Source of the DNA: Phanerodontia chrysosporium
Taxonomy: Eukaryota > Basidiomycota > Agaricomycetes > Polyporales > Phanerochaetaceae
Assembly: GCA_001910725.1 (NCBI GenBank)
Contig: MJGA01000006.1
Location: 1,612,001-1,676,000 of the forward strand
Direction of reading: 5' to 3'
Length of the DNA: 64,000 nt
Shown here: piece after piece, positions 1 through 12,564 of the stretch
Numbering within the stretch: position 1 is the first letter of the stretch
Layout: each line of letters opens with the position of its first letter
Notes under the pieces: generated by a model
The model's input: the letters and a program-made list of their open reading frames with translations, nothing else
Database searches by the model: none
What the model was told of the DNA's origin: nothing
Position numbers and translations under genes: made by a program

Positions 1-369
1 GGTTGCGGCGGTTTATTGCATTTCAGCATTATTCACGGCAAACGGGCGTGGAAGGTCATGCATAGTTCTGTGGAGATATCATACTAAGTCTGTAAATTAA
101 GGACATTTCGTGCGCAAACGTCATGAACATGCAACATCAAGTAGCGTAATAGCAAAGCATCAAGCGTGAAACTGGCGGGACGTCGTCAAGACTCATGAGA
201 TCGTAGGAAAGCCTGGACTGAAGCGGGACGATAGCAATAAGATAGCGATTGGAGGTTGAGGTTTATGAATGAAGCAGCAGTGAGATAGATGATGATAGAT
301 CGGTCGAGCAGCGTGAAATGACGTTGAGTCTGGTCCGAAATTGTTCGTTCGCGTGAAGAATCCGTATTG
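1..369. other. Left edge, no gene recognised
   Basis: This stretch is AT-richer than the neighbouring coding DNA and carries no convincing open frame on either strand. It is probably the 3' untranslated and downstream region of the minus-strand kinase gene that ends at 370. Confidence 0.5.
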
Positions 370-3300
370 TTACCGCTTGACAGTGATAGCCTTGATCGCG
401 CGGCGCACGATGCTCACCGAGTGCGAGTTCTCCTCCTTGGTCACGCTCGTGGCCTGAGTGGAAGGCAACATGCCGAACTCGTCTGGCGACATTGTGTGCC
501 TGCGCAGGTCTTCGCTCGATACCGGAGGAGGCATCTGACGCTTGCCGCTCAGGAAGAAGTGTTGGCTGCGTTTGGTTGTGGCGATCTTCTCCTTGCTCTG
601 CGACTGGGCCATTGGGTTGTCTGACTGGTAGCCGAGGCCGACACGCTTGACTCCCGTCGTCGACATGAGGAAGCTGGCAAGGGAGAGTCAGTGCGGCTCT
701 TGCCTACCCACCCGAGTTCGCTTACCGGTCATACACGCCCTCGACGTGCTTCCTGCCGGGCGTGTCCAATGCCTGCACAAAGCGTGACTGTGGTCGGGTC
801 GGATAGGGCTCCACATGGCAGGGCGATGCCGTCAGCTCGTCCTTGGTCGTGTCAGCTTGAGCCTGCATCGTCGCGAAGAGCTCAGAGCTCCGTCGGGCAA
901 CAGGATCCCGCAGATGCATGGACTTTTCAACCAGAACAGACAATCGCGGGGCCGGTGTAGGTTTGGATACTGCGTAATAAATGGTCAGAGAGAGGTTAGC
1001 CGATGAAGCAGCAGGAAATACTAACATTGTTCGAGCTCGAACTCCAACCGTGTCACTGGCGTGATAGGCCGACCGAGGTCATGCTGCGACCGCGACTTCT
1101 CCTTGTGCTTCTCCACGGCAATCTCAAGGCTCGGCTTCCTCCTGTTCGCTTCCGGCGACCTCGTTACAATCGTGGCGCGCCGCGTACGGGCGTGCGCCGG
1201 GGTCTTCGGGGCTTCCATCGTTTCCGGCGGGCTGGTGACCAGCTCGCTCAGCTGTTCGTCTGGGATCGTGGGGATGCTCAGGTCGATCACGCTCCTGCGC
1301 TCTTGCAGGGCCGCGTCCTTGGGGTGCGGGGTGGACGTCGAGGCGTCCCATGGCGAGCCGCTGCTGCTGTCCGCCTGGCTTATATCGTACTCGTTGGCGA
1401 AGATCTGATTGGCAGGGAGGATCCGCCGCGGGACGCGCGACGAGTGCTGGGATCTGCTCATGGACGACGCAGGGGACTTTGGGGTGGGCCGCGCGACGGG
1501 TGCGACGGGGAGCGGTGGTAGAGGGGTGCTAACTGAAGCTGCAAAGTTCTGCCGGGCATCCTCGACGACCTCTGCCGTACACTCGTCAGCCCACAGGTGC
1601 TTGGCGGTGGGAAAGGGCCGACTTACTTTCGACACTTCGAAGCCAGATCGTCATCCGGTCCAACTGATTGGCAGTAGCCACTGCTTCGTCCTGTGGCGCG
1701 CTTCCGATGCCTGGAAGCGGAGATGCGCCTGTCGTACACTTAGCTCGTGGCTAGCCGAATGCTGTGGATAACTCACGTTCGCTAGACTCTTCTCCTTCCC
1801 ATGTGGAGAAGCTCACGCTGCGAGAGCGCGAATGTCCCGCCGGCTCGCCACTGATCGAAGCCGCAGGGCTGGCCAGCCCCAGAGCTTGTGTCGACGACTT
1901 GTAGAGACGCTTAGCCCCACCTGCCGGCGCGCCTCAGTTGCACGCACACAATTAGGCCGAGACATGGAAACTCACCAATAGACATCCTCAGGCTCTGCTT
2001 GAGAATGCTCATGCTAGACTCGTTCGGGGATCGCGGCTCCGAGCTGAAGAACTGGGACTCTGGTTCTGGGCACGTGTTGGTCAACGAGCCCGTCCACAGC
2101 AGGTTGTGGCGCGTCCTACCTTCGATCAACGGGCTCAAGGGCGTCTGTGGGGCGGTGTCCGGAGGCGTCGACGTCGAACCCCGCCTGGCGTGCATCCGCG
2201 CGAAGCCCGGCTGGTAGCCCGCCTGCAGCTCCCTTGCGCGACCGCGCTCGAACTCCGCCTCCCTGTGCACCGCCTCGACCTCGCGCGCGCGCTCCGCCTC
2301 CTTCTCCCGCTCCTTCTCGCGGTCGAGCGCAATCTCGAGCAAGCGCTGCCGCTCGATGTCGCGACGCAGGTCCATATCCTCGCGGAACTCCTTCTCGCGC
2401 CGCCGCTCGGCTTCTGCCTCTGCCTCCTCCTCCCTGCGCCGCTCCTCCATGCGTTCTATCTCCCGCAGTCGCTGCCGCTCGCGCTCCCACTCGCGCATGC
2501 GCTCCACGACGGAGCCCTGCGTGACCTCGCCAGAGGCGTGCGACGCCATGCTCGTGTCCGCACTCTCTTCGTTCGGGCGAGTAAGATCGCCGAGCACGCT
2601 GCGTTTCATGGCGGGAGATCCAGGTGGGGTAGGCTTCCGCGGGCCCATCGGCTTGCGCCGTAATGAACCAGAGCTTGTCTCCTGAGGAGCACAGACGAGC
2701 TCTTGCGGGGAACCTGGTTCTCCTTGTCCTTGTTCCTGGAAGTCGTAGATGCCGCCGGTCGGATCGTCTGCGGAGGAATGTACTTGATGGGGCTCGTTGG
2801 TGACAGCATGCCAGCCCTAGTAGCGAGGGGACTTGAATCTCGCTGTGCTGGCGGAGGTGAGACGGGCCTTCGGCGGCTGCATGTTCTCCTTGGACTGTGA
2901 GCACGACTGCGAACGGCCGTGGCGTGGAGAGGTCAAACGGCTGATACCGAGCATCGCAGAGGATCTAGACTTCGCGCGCACAAGCTGCGGCTTGGGCGAG
3001 CTGATCGGAGGACGGGTGTTCTCCTTGTCATGAGCACGGTCGGTAGACAAGGGAATGCGGGAACGACTCCTCTTGTCCTTGTCCTTCTCTTTCTCCTTGG
3101 GCTTCTCCCGACGTTCTGCGTGGAGGACTTCCTTGTTGGCCTTTGACCATGACGGCAGAGCACTCTCAGTCCCCTCTTTCTGGCGGGGCTGCCTGTACGG
3201 CACACCGTCGAAGATGCACCGTGGGTCCATTGCAGGTGTCTCCTGGGAGCGGCTACTGGACTTCCCTATATTGTCACGTCAGCATTTGCAGCACAGTCCG

Positions 3301-4643
3301 AGCACAGTATCAAGCCATGGCGTGACGTACTGCGCACATGCCCACGGCCTTCGGCACCGGGGTCAGCGGCCGTGGTCTCTGTCCAGTACGGATCAGCCAT
3401 GGCAGCGGCGGCTGTACACCGCATATCAGCATTGGGACAGATCATCCGCCGGAGAAGCTTCTCCATGGCGGGAGACATCGACCACTGGCCGACCCATTTT
3501 CCACGCAGCTGCAATCAAATGTAAGTGAGAGGGAGCCACAAAAATATCACAGACGAGGACGAACAGTCAGAGTCCAATACTTATGGAGCTGCTCCTTGGT
3601 ATTGAACACCTCTCCTTCGACCTTCTCAAACGGCGTCCGGCCGACGAGAATCTCGAAGAACGTCACGCCGAGTGACCATATGTCGGACTTGCGGCTATCA
3701 TGCAGGTGCCCTGCAGCGCGCTCGGGAGAAAGGTACTAAAACAACGTTAGACTCTTGGTGAGTGATAGCCGTAGAGACTAACCTCGGGTGTACCATAGCT
3801 GAGATTGCTGTGAAAGGCGTCGGGAGAGTGGGGGTCGTACTGCTTCGCGAAGCCGAAGTCTACCAGCACGGGTACGTTAGACTGGGAGAGCAGAATGTTG
3901 GCAGGCCTACAAGAGTGCATATAGTCAGTCTAGAGAGATTGCGGGGAGAAGAGGAGGCGCACTTTATATCGTTGTGCGCAACCCCCCGACTGTGAAGGTA
4001 CTCGACGCCGGAGAGGAGAGAACGGAACCATTCCTTCGCGTATTGTTCTGGGACTTCCACGGACACTAGCCGAGGGTGGTACGCCCTGAGAGGATCGTTA
4101 GCTAACCTTTCCGCACTCATACACCAGTTCGCTCACATCGTAATAAGTGCGTAAGAATCCGAGACCACAAATGAGTAGAAGTCGATAATGGATTGGTGTG
4201 GTGAGTGTCCAAGCGATGTCACAATCTTCCACTCGTTCCATCTGTAGGAGTCATTAGGCGAGGCTAGCAATAGCAGTCAGTGGATGCACGCACAGGGACT
4301 GCACTCGAGCTTTGGTGGTTGCGGTCTTTGACCTATGAACGAGCTTAGTGGCGACTTTGACGTTGCTCATGGGTTCTGAAGGGTGGCCGCTGTTGGCCGG
4401 TGCATATGGCATGCAAAGCCAGACGCTGCCCCAGTTTCCAAAACCGATCTAGTCAAAGCGTTCGGTCAATGTACGAGGCAGCCTGGGCGGGCAATCGTAC
4501 CTCCTCCTAAAGTGCAGCCGGCTACTCAGGTCTTCGTCGTACATAACACGTATGCCGTCTGCGCCTGTTGATGGTGGTGGAGGCGGCGGCGGCAGGTTCT
4601 TGATGCGCTGAGCCATGGCGTTCGTGGAATTGAGAGTAGTCAT
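370..4643 (-). CDS. Serine/threonine protein kinase with long coiled-coil C-terminal tail
   Basis: A multi-exon Ser/Thr kinase, probably cytosolic or nuclear; its substrate is unknown. Exon 1 encodes a polyproline start (NLPPPPPPP). Further exons give a glycine-loop-like GNWGSVW, the VAxK-type VKVATK, the catalytic loop HNDIKPANILL, the DFGFAK motif, [26 protein letters not shown], and a terminal C-lobe exon beginning [10 protein letters not shown]. The kinase domain is followed by several hundred residues of low-complexity sequence: Lys/Glu/Ser-rich stretches, KEN-like motifs ([20 protein letters not shown]), then an Arg/Glu-rich coiled coil encoded around 2,260-2,500, and a Ser/Pro-rich end. 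The start at 4643 is the first Met of the polyproline exon. The frame shifts near 2,820 and 2,650 with no obvious intron, so the tail model is uncertain. I cannot assign a named kinase subfamily. Confidence 0.8.
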
Positions 4644-5384
4644 GAATTATAGATATACAAGCAGAGACGTAGATGGAGAGACACAGCAAGCAGGGAACAG
4701 CAGGAACAGCAAGCAAGAGAAGAGCTAGAGGGACAAAGAACGTAAGGAGAATGGCATGAACGACGAGGGACGACAAGGGAACTCGGTTTGAGTTGAAGTC
4801 AGGAACGGGACCCTTGAACATTCTTGGTTCGACTTGCGCTTTGGTTCAGCCAAACAACGCGTATCATGGCGTCTACCACGCGTTAGACACACGTCACGGG
4901 CCCGCCGCCCGCAAACCCTAACCCCTACGCGCATGCTCACTGCCGCCAGCTCGGCATCGCGACGATCGCGTAGTACTCTTCCTTCGCCGTCGGATGCACC
5001 ACGGACAAGTACAGCGCCAGACGCGACATGCGCATCGCGTCTAGCGAGCTCATCATCATCGGCAGGAAGTATCGCACCGACTCAGGTCGGGCTCAACTGG
5101 GGCATCTGCAAAGGCGCGAACCTATCACTGCGTGCAAAAACAATGAGCAAGTCGCCGACTGCATGGGCGCCTTGGATGGAAGCCGGAGAAGGACAGCGAG
5201 GAAATGACTCAAAGTCTCGGTTGCGTCAACGATTGCGACTAGAACTTGCTCAAGCATTTTCAGAACTGGTAACTTCTCCTCCATCGACATCCTACAGCAC
5301 TGACGTTACAGATGTGAGCAAGGCTGATTTCTGCACAGTACATTGTACAAGTGAACTGATCTACACTAAATGCGAGAGCCATCC
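4644..5384. other. Intergenic region between kinase start and reductase stop
   Basis: This is the upstream region of the minus-strand kinase and the downstream region of the minus-strand reductase. It contains an orphan exon-like frame at about 4,945-5,067, listed separately. No other coding signal was recognised. Confidence 0.4.
4945..5067 (-). other. Orphan exon-like open frame, unknown protein
   Basis: On the minus strand a frame of about 40 codons has strong G/C at third positions and protein-like content (RYFLPMMMSSLDAMRMS, then VVHPTAKEEYYAIVAMPSW), ending in TGA. Just upstream in its frame is a TGA, so it would have to be a terminal exon joined to something further up, possibly the frame at 5,290-5,093 that begins SMEEKLPVLKMLEQ. 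I do not recognise the family. It could be the remnant of a small gene between the kinase and the reductase, or a chance frame. Confidence 0.25.
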
Positions 5385-6798
5385 TCAAGGCTTCGACGTT
5401 GGTCGGATCGGTCCAGCAAAGGGTTCGACATCGATGTAGACACAGCTACGGTTGTTCTCATTCGCAGTCGACCCGTCGCCCTGCGCCATTTTGTGAGACA
5501 CATTCAATAGTCGTTTTGATGAAGGACAGGGAGCTCACGATATATTTATGCGGGAAGCCTAACTCGAATGGCGCCGCGGCTTCGATCCTCCGGATTTGCT
5601 CGTCGGAGAGCGCGATGGTGATTGCCTGCACGTTCGCAAGGAGCTGCGCGGGCTTGTTCCCGCCCACGAGCGGAAAGACGTACGGCTGCTTCTGCAGGTG
5701 ATATGCGATCGCGACTGGTTGACCCTCGTCAGCATTTACGCTGTATCCCCGCAAATACGGCATACCTGCGCGGATGTCTGTCACACCGACCTCTCGGAGA
5801 CGCCTTCTAGGACAGCGGACACCTGCCTCTCGAGGGCATTGCGCCTCCAGTCCGCGTTGAAGCGCGTCGTGCGGCCCTGGAGGCCATCTCGTTCACGCGC
5901 CTCCTCCTCAGCGTCGGTGCGCAGGCGGCCGCTCACAAGCATGTTCCACGGGGCGAAAGCCATGCCTCCGTGTGTCGTCAGCTCCTGGGCGCAGAAGGCA
6001 GGGACTCACGCTGAACGTACCGTATTCCCGACACATCGGGAGGATGTCGCGCTCGACGTCGCGGTTGAGCACGCTCCACTCGCCTGGTAGATCACGAACT
6101 GCGGCTTGCCGAGCCCGCGCGCATACTCGTTCGCCTGGGCGACCTTCCACGCGGGGATGTTGCTCGCGCCCTGCAGACAGCCATCAATTAAGGAGAGCAG
6201 CTAGGACACGGAGAGCGCACGCACCAAGTACAGCACCTTCCCGCGCTCTACAAGGCCCCACAGCGCCTGCATGACTTCCTCGACGCTCGACGTCCAGTCC
6301 CACCAGTGCACGTATAGGACGTCGATGTAGTGCGTGCGTAGCTTGCGTAGGCTCGCTTCGACGCTGAGCACCATGCTCTTCGCGCAGTTTCCCAGGAGCG
6401 TCGCCTGGGTCTTGACGCAGGGTCCGCGCTCGCCCAGGCGCCACTGTACTTCGTGGCGACAACGAGCTGGTCGCGGTTCCGGCGCGCCTCTATCCACTCG
6501 CCAAGCCACTCCTCGGTCTCGCCGTCCTGGCTGTGGCGGTTCAGTGCTGCTGGCAGAGCGACGTGAGTGGTCTGGCTTACTAGCAATTGGCGGTGTCGAT
6601 GAAGTTGCCTCCGGCGTTGAAGTAGGTGTCCAGGAATTCGAACGCATGTTCTTTCGTACATGTTCCGACGCCATTCCACCTACTTCCGAGGCTCATCGTG
6701 CCGATCTGGATGGGCGAGACGTACACCCCGGCGCGTGTCGACAGGCGGCGATACCTACCTAGTGGAGATGTAGGTTCGGGTGCAGGAGGAAAAACCAT
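5385..6798 (-). CDS. Aldo/keto reductase, aryl-alcohol dehydrogenase type
   Basis: A cytosolic NADPH-dependent reductase of the AKR family that in wood-decay fungi reduces aryl aldehydes such as veratraldehyde. The N-terminus reads SPIQIGTMSLGSRWNG, followed by AGGNFIDTAN (the family's catalytic Asp region), then ETEEWLGEWIEARRNRDQLV, ATKYSGAW, KSMVLSVEASLRKLRTHYID and VLYVHWWDWT (the conserved HWWD segment). C-terminal signatures are LAPWxxL-like (FAPWNMLVSGRLRTD), AIAYHLQKQPYVFPLVGG (cofactor loop) and PFELGFPHKYI. The last exon, after an intron ending near 5,455, encodes GDGSTANENNRSCVY and ends IRPTSKP before TGA at 5385. One frame change occurs near 6,425 between ATKYSGAWASAD and the CVKTQA segment without an evident intron. 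The family call is firm; substrate specificity is inferred. Confidence 0.85.
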
Positions 6799-7541
6799 GT
6801 TGAGGTAAGAATGCGTGTCGTACAGGCAAACGATAATCTAGAGGGAAAGAGCAGGCAGTCTGCATAGCTGAGTGGTTATCTTATATATGAGGTCTTGATG
6901 AGCGTGTGTATATACTCTTCCCAGAAAGCAATTTGTTGCGTAAATGTAGACTCCCTACTCGAGAGCGTAAATGCTTGACCTAGACTATATCGAGTGTAGG
7001 GCACCCCACAGAGTAGCTTAATAACCCCATACTGTGCAGAGCGATATCATCATCTGATTGCATTCAGTAGCCGTACGATGGCTCAGGGAATGGGAGGAAT
7101 CCTACGATTGAGAGCAGTAGGATGACCAAGATAACGACTGATGAGCTTGTCCTCATATGATGGTGACATATGGAATTGACCCATCGTAGTGTACGCGTTC
7201 TCTATTATCGAGGGCGGCCAGCGTCCCCGACAGGGTACAAAAGTCTACGAAGCTCCTGGATAAGACAAGAGGATATAAGTCAGAGCGCGGGGCGACATCG
7301 GTATCGAATAGATCTACTCCTAGACGCATGCAGGCACCTTCAGCGGAGCCTCAAACATCATTGAGCAATCCCAGGAGGTCATGTCTCGGAGAAGTACGGT
7401 GACCCGACACACGGGCAGGTTTGTCCAGCAGTCCTTCCTAATGTCGAGCACACACTACTGTACAAGTGGTCAAACACACATAGTCCAAGAGAAGAACAGA
7501 CGGTCCGTCACCAAAGTACACACTCGAGAGGAGAATGTCCA
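6799..7541. promoter_or_regulatory. Intergenic: upstream of reductase, downstream of transporter
   Basis: This AT-rich non-coding stretch holds the presumed promoter of the minus-strand reductase and the 3' flank of the minus-strand transporter. I see no gene, repeat or RNA structure in it. Confidence 0.4.
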
Positions 7542-9277
7542 TCACCACCGCCCCACCAGCCGCCCACCAGCCCATAGCAGCGCGCCGCCGCTGACAGGAA
7601 GAAGCAGGGTCCAGACGACGACGTCCCACATGATGCGTCGTGCGAGGCGCCGCCGCTGCAACATGCGCTCCTTGCGCTGCAGCAGCTCGTCGTTGTACGA
7701 GTCGCTTCGGTGCATGCCATGTTGCCCGGGTGCGGGCGTGCCAGGCATCACGATGCTCAGCGGCCGCCGGAAATTATGAATAATGATGTGAATCAGAGCT
7801 AGGGTATCGTGTCAGCAAGGAATGTATGCATGGAACCATATGAGCGGTGCGTACCTGGGATTGTGAACGTGCTGAGGAACGCAAGTACCAGAAGCACGTC
7901 ACATATCGCGCGGAATGCAGCGCCTGACAGGAAGGACATGAAGAAGGCTGTCACGAACAGGACAATCCTTGAGATCGGGAGGTTCGTGTTCCTGCGAATG
8001 GCGAGCGGGACCGGGAGTGTGGGTATTGTCACGAAGATGAACGGAATTCCGAACATGAGCGTCGCGACCGAGAGCACGCTCCAGCAAGTACGGATGGTCT
8101 TCGTAGGCTCGGTTGCATTCTGCAAGGCAAGCTGAGAGGTTGCTGAGCACAAGCAAGAAGGCTGAACCGATAAACATACCTCGCGAGCTTCTGAGTTGAA
8201 CAGCACTGGTGGCAAGATCAGGCCTGTAGCCACCACGATAGACAGGAGTGAGAACAGCTTGAAGGACCTTGACCGTCTCGACTTCGGCATCCCCGGCTGA
8301 GGGTTGCCTCTCAATGCGGCGTAAAGCGGGATAGTGCATGACGTCGAGTATGCGAACGCAATTATACCTGGGTCTACGTCAGTCTAACTTTGCAACGAAC
8401 CGCGATGATAACTTACTCAGTCCCTCCCAGAGGGCCGGCGGGTGTGTTTCCTTGGGAGAGAAGAACATTCCCTTCGCATGTGCGTAGGCTACAGTAGCGA
8501 GCCAGGCTACGTATGTTGCTACAGACATCCATGTCGAATATATTACAGGGCTTGACGCCACCGACGGCACGAAGCAAAGCGGGGACACAATAAGTGCCAG
8601 TCCCGTTGTTGCGACGATCCGCGGTGGGACGACAAACTTTTCGTGGATGTAACGTAGCGTGGCGTCGGCACACGCTGGAACAGACGCATCAGACACAGGT
8701 GTGATAGGTGATGGAAAGAGGACGTACATCTGAGATATACCACAACGAGTAGGACACGCAGCAGGGCAGTACTAAAGCGTACGGCCATGCGTATCATGTA
8801 GCGTCTACCCTCTCTTGCTCTTCCTCTTGCTATCGTCTCCAGAAAGACCTCCTCGATGTCCGCACGCCGGACATACCTCGCGAGCATGTACCATATCTGC
8901 CTCGAGAAGGCGCATAGGCTTGCGAAGAAGAGCAGACCAGGCAGAGCAACCTTGAGGGGCAGCTGAGCGATCTCGTAGGGCGAGAGCAATGCTCCAAGCT
9001 TGAGCAGAGGGGAGAGGAGGTAGAGGAAGACGGTCAATGACGAGAGCGGTTCGACACCGCTTTGCGGTTGCGTGAACAAGTCATTCTCCTCCAGCTCATC
9101 CTCGTCGCTGGAGAGCTCGAAGGGCATGGTGTCCAGGTCATCATGCTGCCCCTCCTCATTGGCGAGTATGAGTGCGGACTCGGAGTCCTCCTCGTGGGAG
9201 GGCGAGAGACGGCCGTCTTCGAATGAATCGGAGCTCAGAGTGCGAGGTGGTGGTAGCACGTGTTGTGCAGAGGACAT
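7542..9277 (-). CDS. AAAP-type multi-spanning transporter, putative amino acid transporter
   Basis: An integral membrane protein resembling fungal proteins with an amino acid transporter transmembrane domain. The N-terminal ~70 residues are acidic and Ser-rich (SSDSFEDGRLSPSHEED), typical of a cytosolic tail. Hydrophobic segments follow: LTVFLYLLSPLLKLGALL, LPLKVALPGLLFFASLCAF, ALLRVLLVVVYLR, ATTGLALIVSPLCFV, MSVATYVAWLATVAYAHA, then GIIAFAYSTSCTIPLYAAL, which is the best family signature, LLSIVVATGLILPPVLF, FGIPFIFVTIPTLPVPLAI, IVLFVTAFFMSFLSG and a last segment near the C-terminus (WDVVVWTLLLPVSGG). Start 9277 is the Met before the acidic tail. Substrate and membrane (vacuolar or plasma) cannot be told from sequence. 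Confidence 0.7.
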
Positions 9278-11564
9278 GGTGGGCGAAAGAGGGTAGCGAG
9301 TAGAATGTGGTCGGAAACGAGAGACACTGGAGCCGGATTCAACGGCTGTGGGGAGTTTACCGCCTGCGGAAGGAGGAGGAAAGGACTCTGACCATTCGAG
9401 GGGTCGGTCTCGAACTCCGGGTTCCAAGTTCTCTCGTCCCTGGCCACCCCTGCCCCGTACAGCGAGGCGCTCGTGCACTCACAGCTCAAAATAGGAAGGT
9501 CTTTAAGTTCACAATTGTCTGACTTCTACTACAATTCGAAGACTGTTCGCACGAGAGTTACATAAAATAGTAGATACACGAAAATATGAAGTCAAGTAGA
9601 AGTACCTGGAAGGAGACGGACATAGAGGGCGTGATCTGGCCGCATACTACAAGAACCGATTAATATGCTGGACTATACCTACATGTGGAGTATATCCCGA
9701 CGTCGCATTCGGGTGAGGAGCCGGACAGTAACGAGTATATTGCATGTGACTGTGCGCATATACCGCTAGCTTTGGTCTTAGTCGAGTTTGACAATACTGG
9801 CGGATAACGTACCGTGACCCGGTGGAAGGCATGTTCCAGGCGGGTATTGTACTTGTACGATGAGAGAAGCGTCGCTGTACAGGTGGCCTCCATGCAGGTG
9901 GTGATACGCGTCTGGCATGCGTGGCTTACTGAACCGATGCCGATCAACCGTTGCGGATCTGCCCCTTGTGAAATTCGCGAAATCGCGCACAACAATCTTC
10001 CGACGCGGTGGGAAACCATCGACATAGTGAGATCGTGGGATTATGCCTGCGGGCAGAAGTGTTCCAGGTCCAACTGTTCCCATGCCCCATGTAGGAAACT
10101 CTGCGGGCTAGTGAGTAGGAAGATCGCACCCAGGAGGCCTACATACTTACTATCCTGTGGAGGACGATGACTATGACGTCTTTGTGGACCCACATGCGCA
10201 AAAGCCTGTTGTATCGTGGGATTCATGGCTATTGAACCCTTGCGAGGATGAGGGCGGGAGGAAGAGACAGTCTCGATGCTGCGTCGTGCGATGACTGAGC
10301 AGAAGCAGTCTTATGATTCCGGCGCACTAGATACTAGCCAGGTTTGCTGACAGGCGCAGGACCGTGTCAAGTCCTCGAGCTTAACCACCTAGAATGCAGG
10401 TCAATCACGGAGGCGGGGGTCCAACCCTACGGCTCTTATATATCATACTTGACGCTATAGGTCTTCCTAGATTCAATCAGGTGTCGTCGTGTGCTTGTAC
10501 ATCAATGATCATAGAAGGTGTATATGTGGACAAGCCTTGCAATCAATTCTATCTGCGGACAAGTCATGAGCGCTGAGCTCCGAGCTTACCCCTCTGGCTG
10601 GCGTATGTTCGGTAACCTAGTAAGCATGTATTTGATGGCTTCCGACGCACTTCGCAGTGAGCGGCAGACGTATACTGGGCAAGTAGAGGACTGATGACGG
10701 TTCATGCATAAGCGTGAGCCTCAGCCGCCGACATGCACAACCGGCGAGCGCTGACGAGGTAGCATGACCTGGCTTGTCGAGGTCTCTCCTGACATCGACA
10801 AGTGAGACGGACAAGCGTCCTGAACGCACAGCTACCTGTCGCAGAAATGGTATGTGGTACTTACGCGATCGCGGTTCTTGCTGATGGCCTGTATGCTCCA
10901 GAGCACTATTAGGCTAGGCAGAACGGTCCCAGCTAGCACGGAAGAAGGGAGGATGAGCATCAGAGTTGTTTTCTGCCGATGCAAACGTGCGTAGCATTTT
11001 AGCTAGGTTATCAACATCTATGTCTGCTATTCCACATACCATCCACGAGTGAGTGATATGTGATCCATCTTTGCGCCTCGAGGACTCTGCCAGTGAATGC
11101 ACAGACCTGTCATCAAGTGCATGCGTCAAGACGAATGGGAAGGATATGAACCTTCGTACCGCATCCTGATGTTTATGGCTGACAATAGGCGGGATGGCGA
11201 AAATACACCCTGTCCTGCGACATCATTATCATCCGGGAACTGAGACTACAGGGTCTTAGCAGAGACCCTTTCCGACCATTCTTGAATCCATGCATCAAGA
11301 ATGTCCGAATTTCAATAGAAAGACCCTTTTCTGGCTATCTCAATCACAGATCGAAGACTTCGCAGCTGCTGCTCGAGGACCAACCATTCATTAGTCGATC
11401 CGACGCTCGCCAAGCCGCGCTGTTGTGCATCGTAGCATCCCTTCAGCATCCTGGACGTGGGTGCCCAAATTCCTTGGGCATCTCGGAGCGCTAGAAGTAT
11501 CCATCCTTTAAATACTCATCGTGTGTGCGCAGGCTCTATCCCACGACTGCAGGAGCTGCGTTAG
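9278..11564. other. Long intergenic region without a recognised gene
   Basis: About 2.3 kb with only short, unconvincing frames. On the minus strand at about 10,876-10,985 there is a potential exon with a hydrophobic stretch (LMLILPSSVLAGTVLPSLIV) between an acceptor-like CAG and a GTAAGT donor. It may be a remnant of a membrane-protein gene. Otherwise I see nothing. Confidence 0.4.
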
Positions 11565-11567
11565 AAT

Positions 11568-11938
11568 CTACCACCAATGGCTGTGAGCTTCTGCACTCAC
11601 CTCCGCTGACCTACCTTCTGACGACACTCTAGACCCAAGGCGAAGTCCTCCCGTACATCGGCGAATGCGTTTGCATTCGTCACCAGGGCCCGGAACCTAC
11701 GCCGCCTTCATGACGAAGTACTCCAACCACAACGACGCTTCGGACGACTGGTTCAACCTCGACGACAACTTCGGTCCTCAGGCCAATGGAAGCGCAGCTA
11801 CTGGGACTTCGTCGGCGTCAAGAATGTCCGTGACGATAGCGTCCGTGGCGGAGTCTATGTGAACGCAAGGAACACCACTGTCTACATCACAGTGTACTCT
11901 GTGGACGACATCAGAGTCACGTCGGTCAGGCGGCCTTG
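11568..11938 (+). pseudogene. Small unknown protein gene with two frame breaks
   Basis: A tiny first exon (ATG GCT) is followed by a canonical 50-base intron (GTGAGC ... CTCTAG), then TQGEVLPYIGECVCIRHQG. The reading then jumps frame to GTYAAFMTKYSNHNDASDDW and FNLDDNFGPQANG, and jumps again to KRSYWDFVGVKNVRDDSVRG, VYVNARNTTVYITVYSVDDI and a TGA. Each jump needs one base, and each segment looks like real protein with biased third positions, giving a product of about 100 residues. I do not recognise the family. It is either a decayed gene or an intact small gene with two sequencing indels. Confidence 0.5.
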
Positions 11939-12564
11939 AGCGTGCAGAGCTTACCGCTGAAAGCTGCCGTGGAAACGGTATGTGCAACTTGGACCGCCGC
12001 TGTTCTTGCTGATGACTCAGATGACCCAGAGGACTCCTGGATCGGGAAGAGCGCGGTATCCGCTCGGAGTATGGAGGGGTAGACGGGTCTCGAGTTTGTC
12101 TTCTGTCAGTTTAAGGGTACGCGCAGCAGTTCTGGTCATCAATGAAACCTCCGCTACGACGGCTGCGTCAGAGTGAAAGCGCTGCAGCTAGACTGGAGCT
12201 CGGAGGACAGCCTCTATATACCTGTGGTCTAGATGCAACGTGAGCTAAGCATGCAGCGACGCGTCACATTTGCGACTATTGAGTGAATATATACACACAT
12301 ATACGAGCACTTGTGTCGCTAGACAAAGCAGACACAGAACCAGGGTGGCACATCGCCTTCGAAGGGTGGTGGATCCGTCATCACCGACGATGTCCGGACT
12401 GCCTATCCGAAGATAACAGTGTCATCCTACCTGCAGACTCCTGCAACCACAAGCCCATATCTGCAAGACCGCCCCAGATACTTCAGGATATCCAAATTCG
12501 ATTGGTACGTGGTAATAATACACTGTCTTCCGTATTTCCTTTCCTTCCGCAGCGCTTCAAGGGG
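11939..12564. other. Intergenic, no gene recognised
   Basis: This is the downstream flank of both the small + strand gene and the minus-strand tautomerase gene. A TATATA-containing stretch occurs near 12,214 and another near 12,290, but no coding context supports a promoter call. Confidence 0.35.

Noticed and set aside
4910..4930. AAACCCTAACCCC, telomere-like sequence
   Set aside because: Only about two irregular units inside single-copy DNA; not an array, so no interstitial telomere call.
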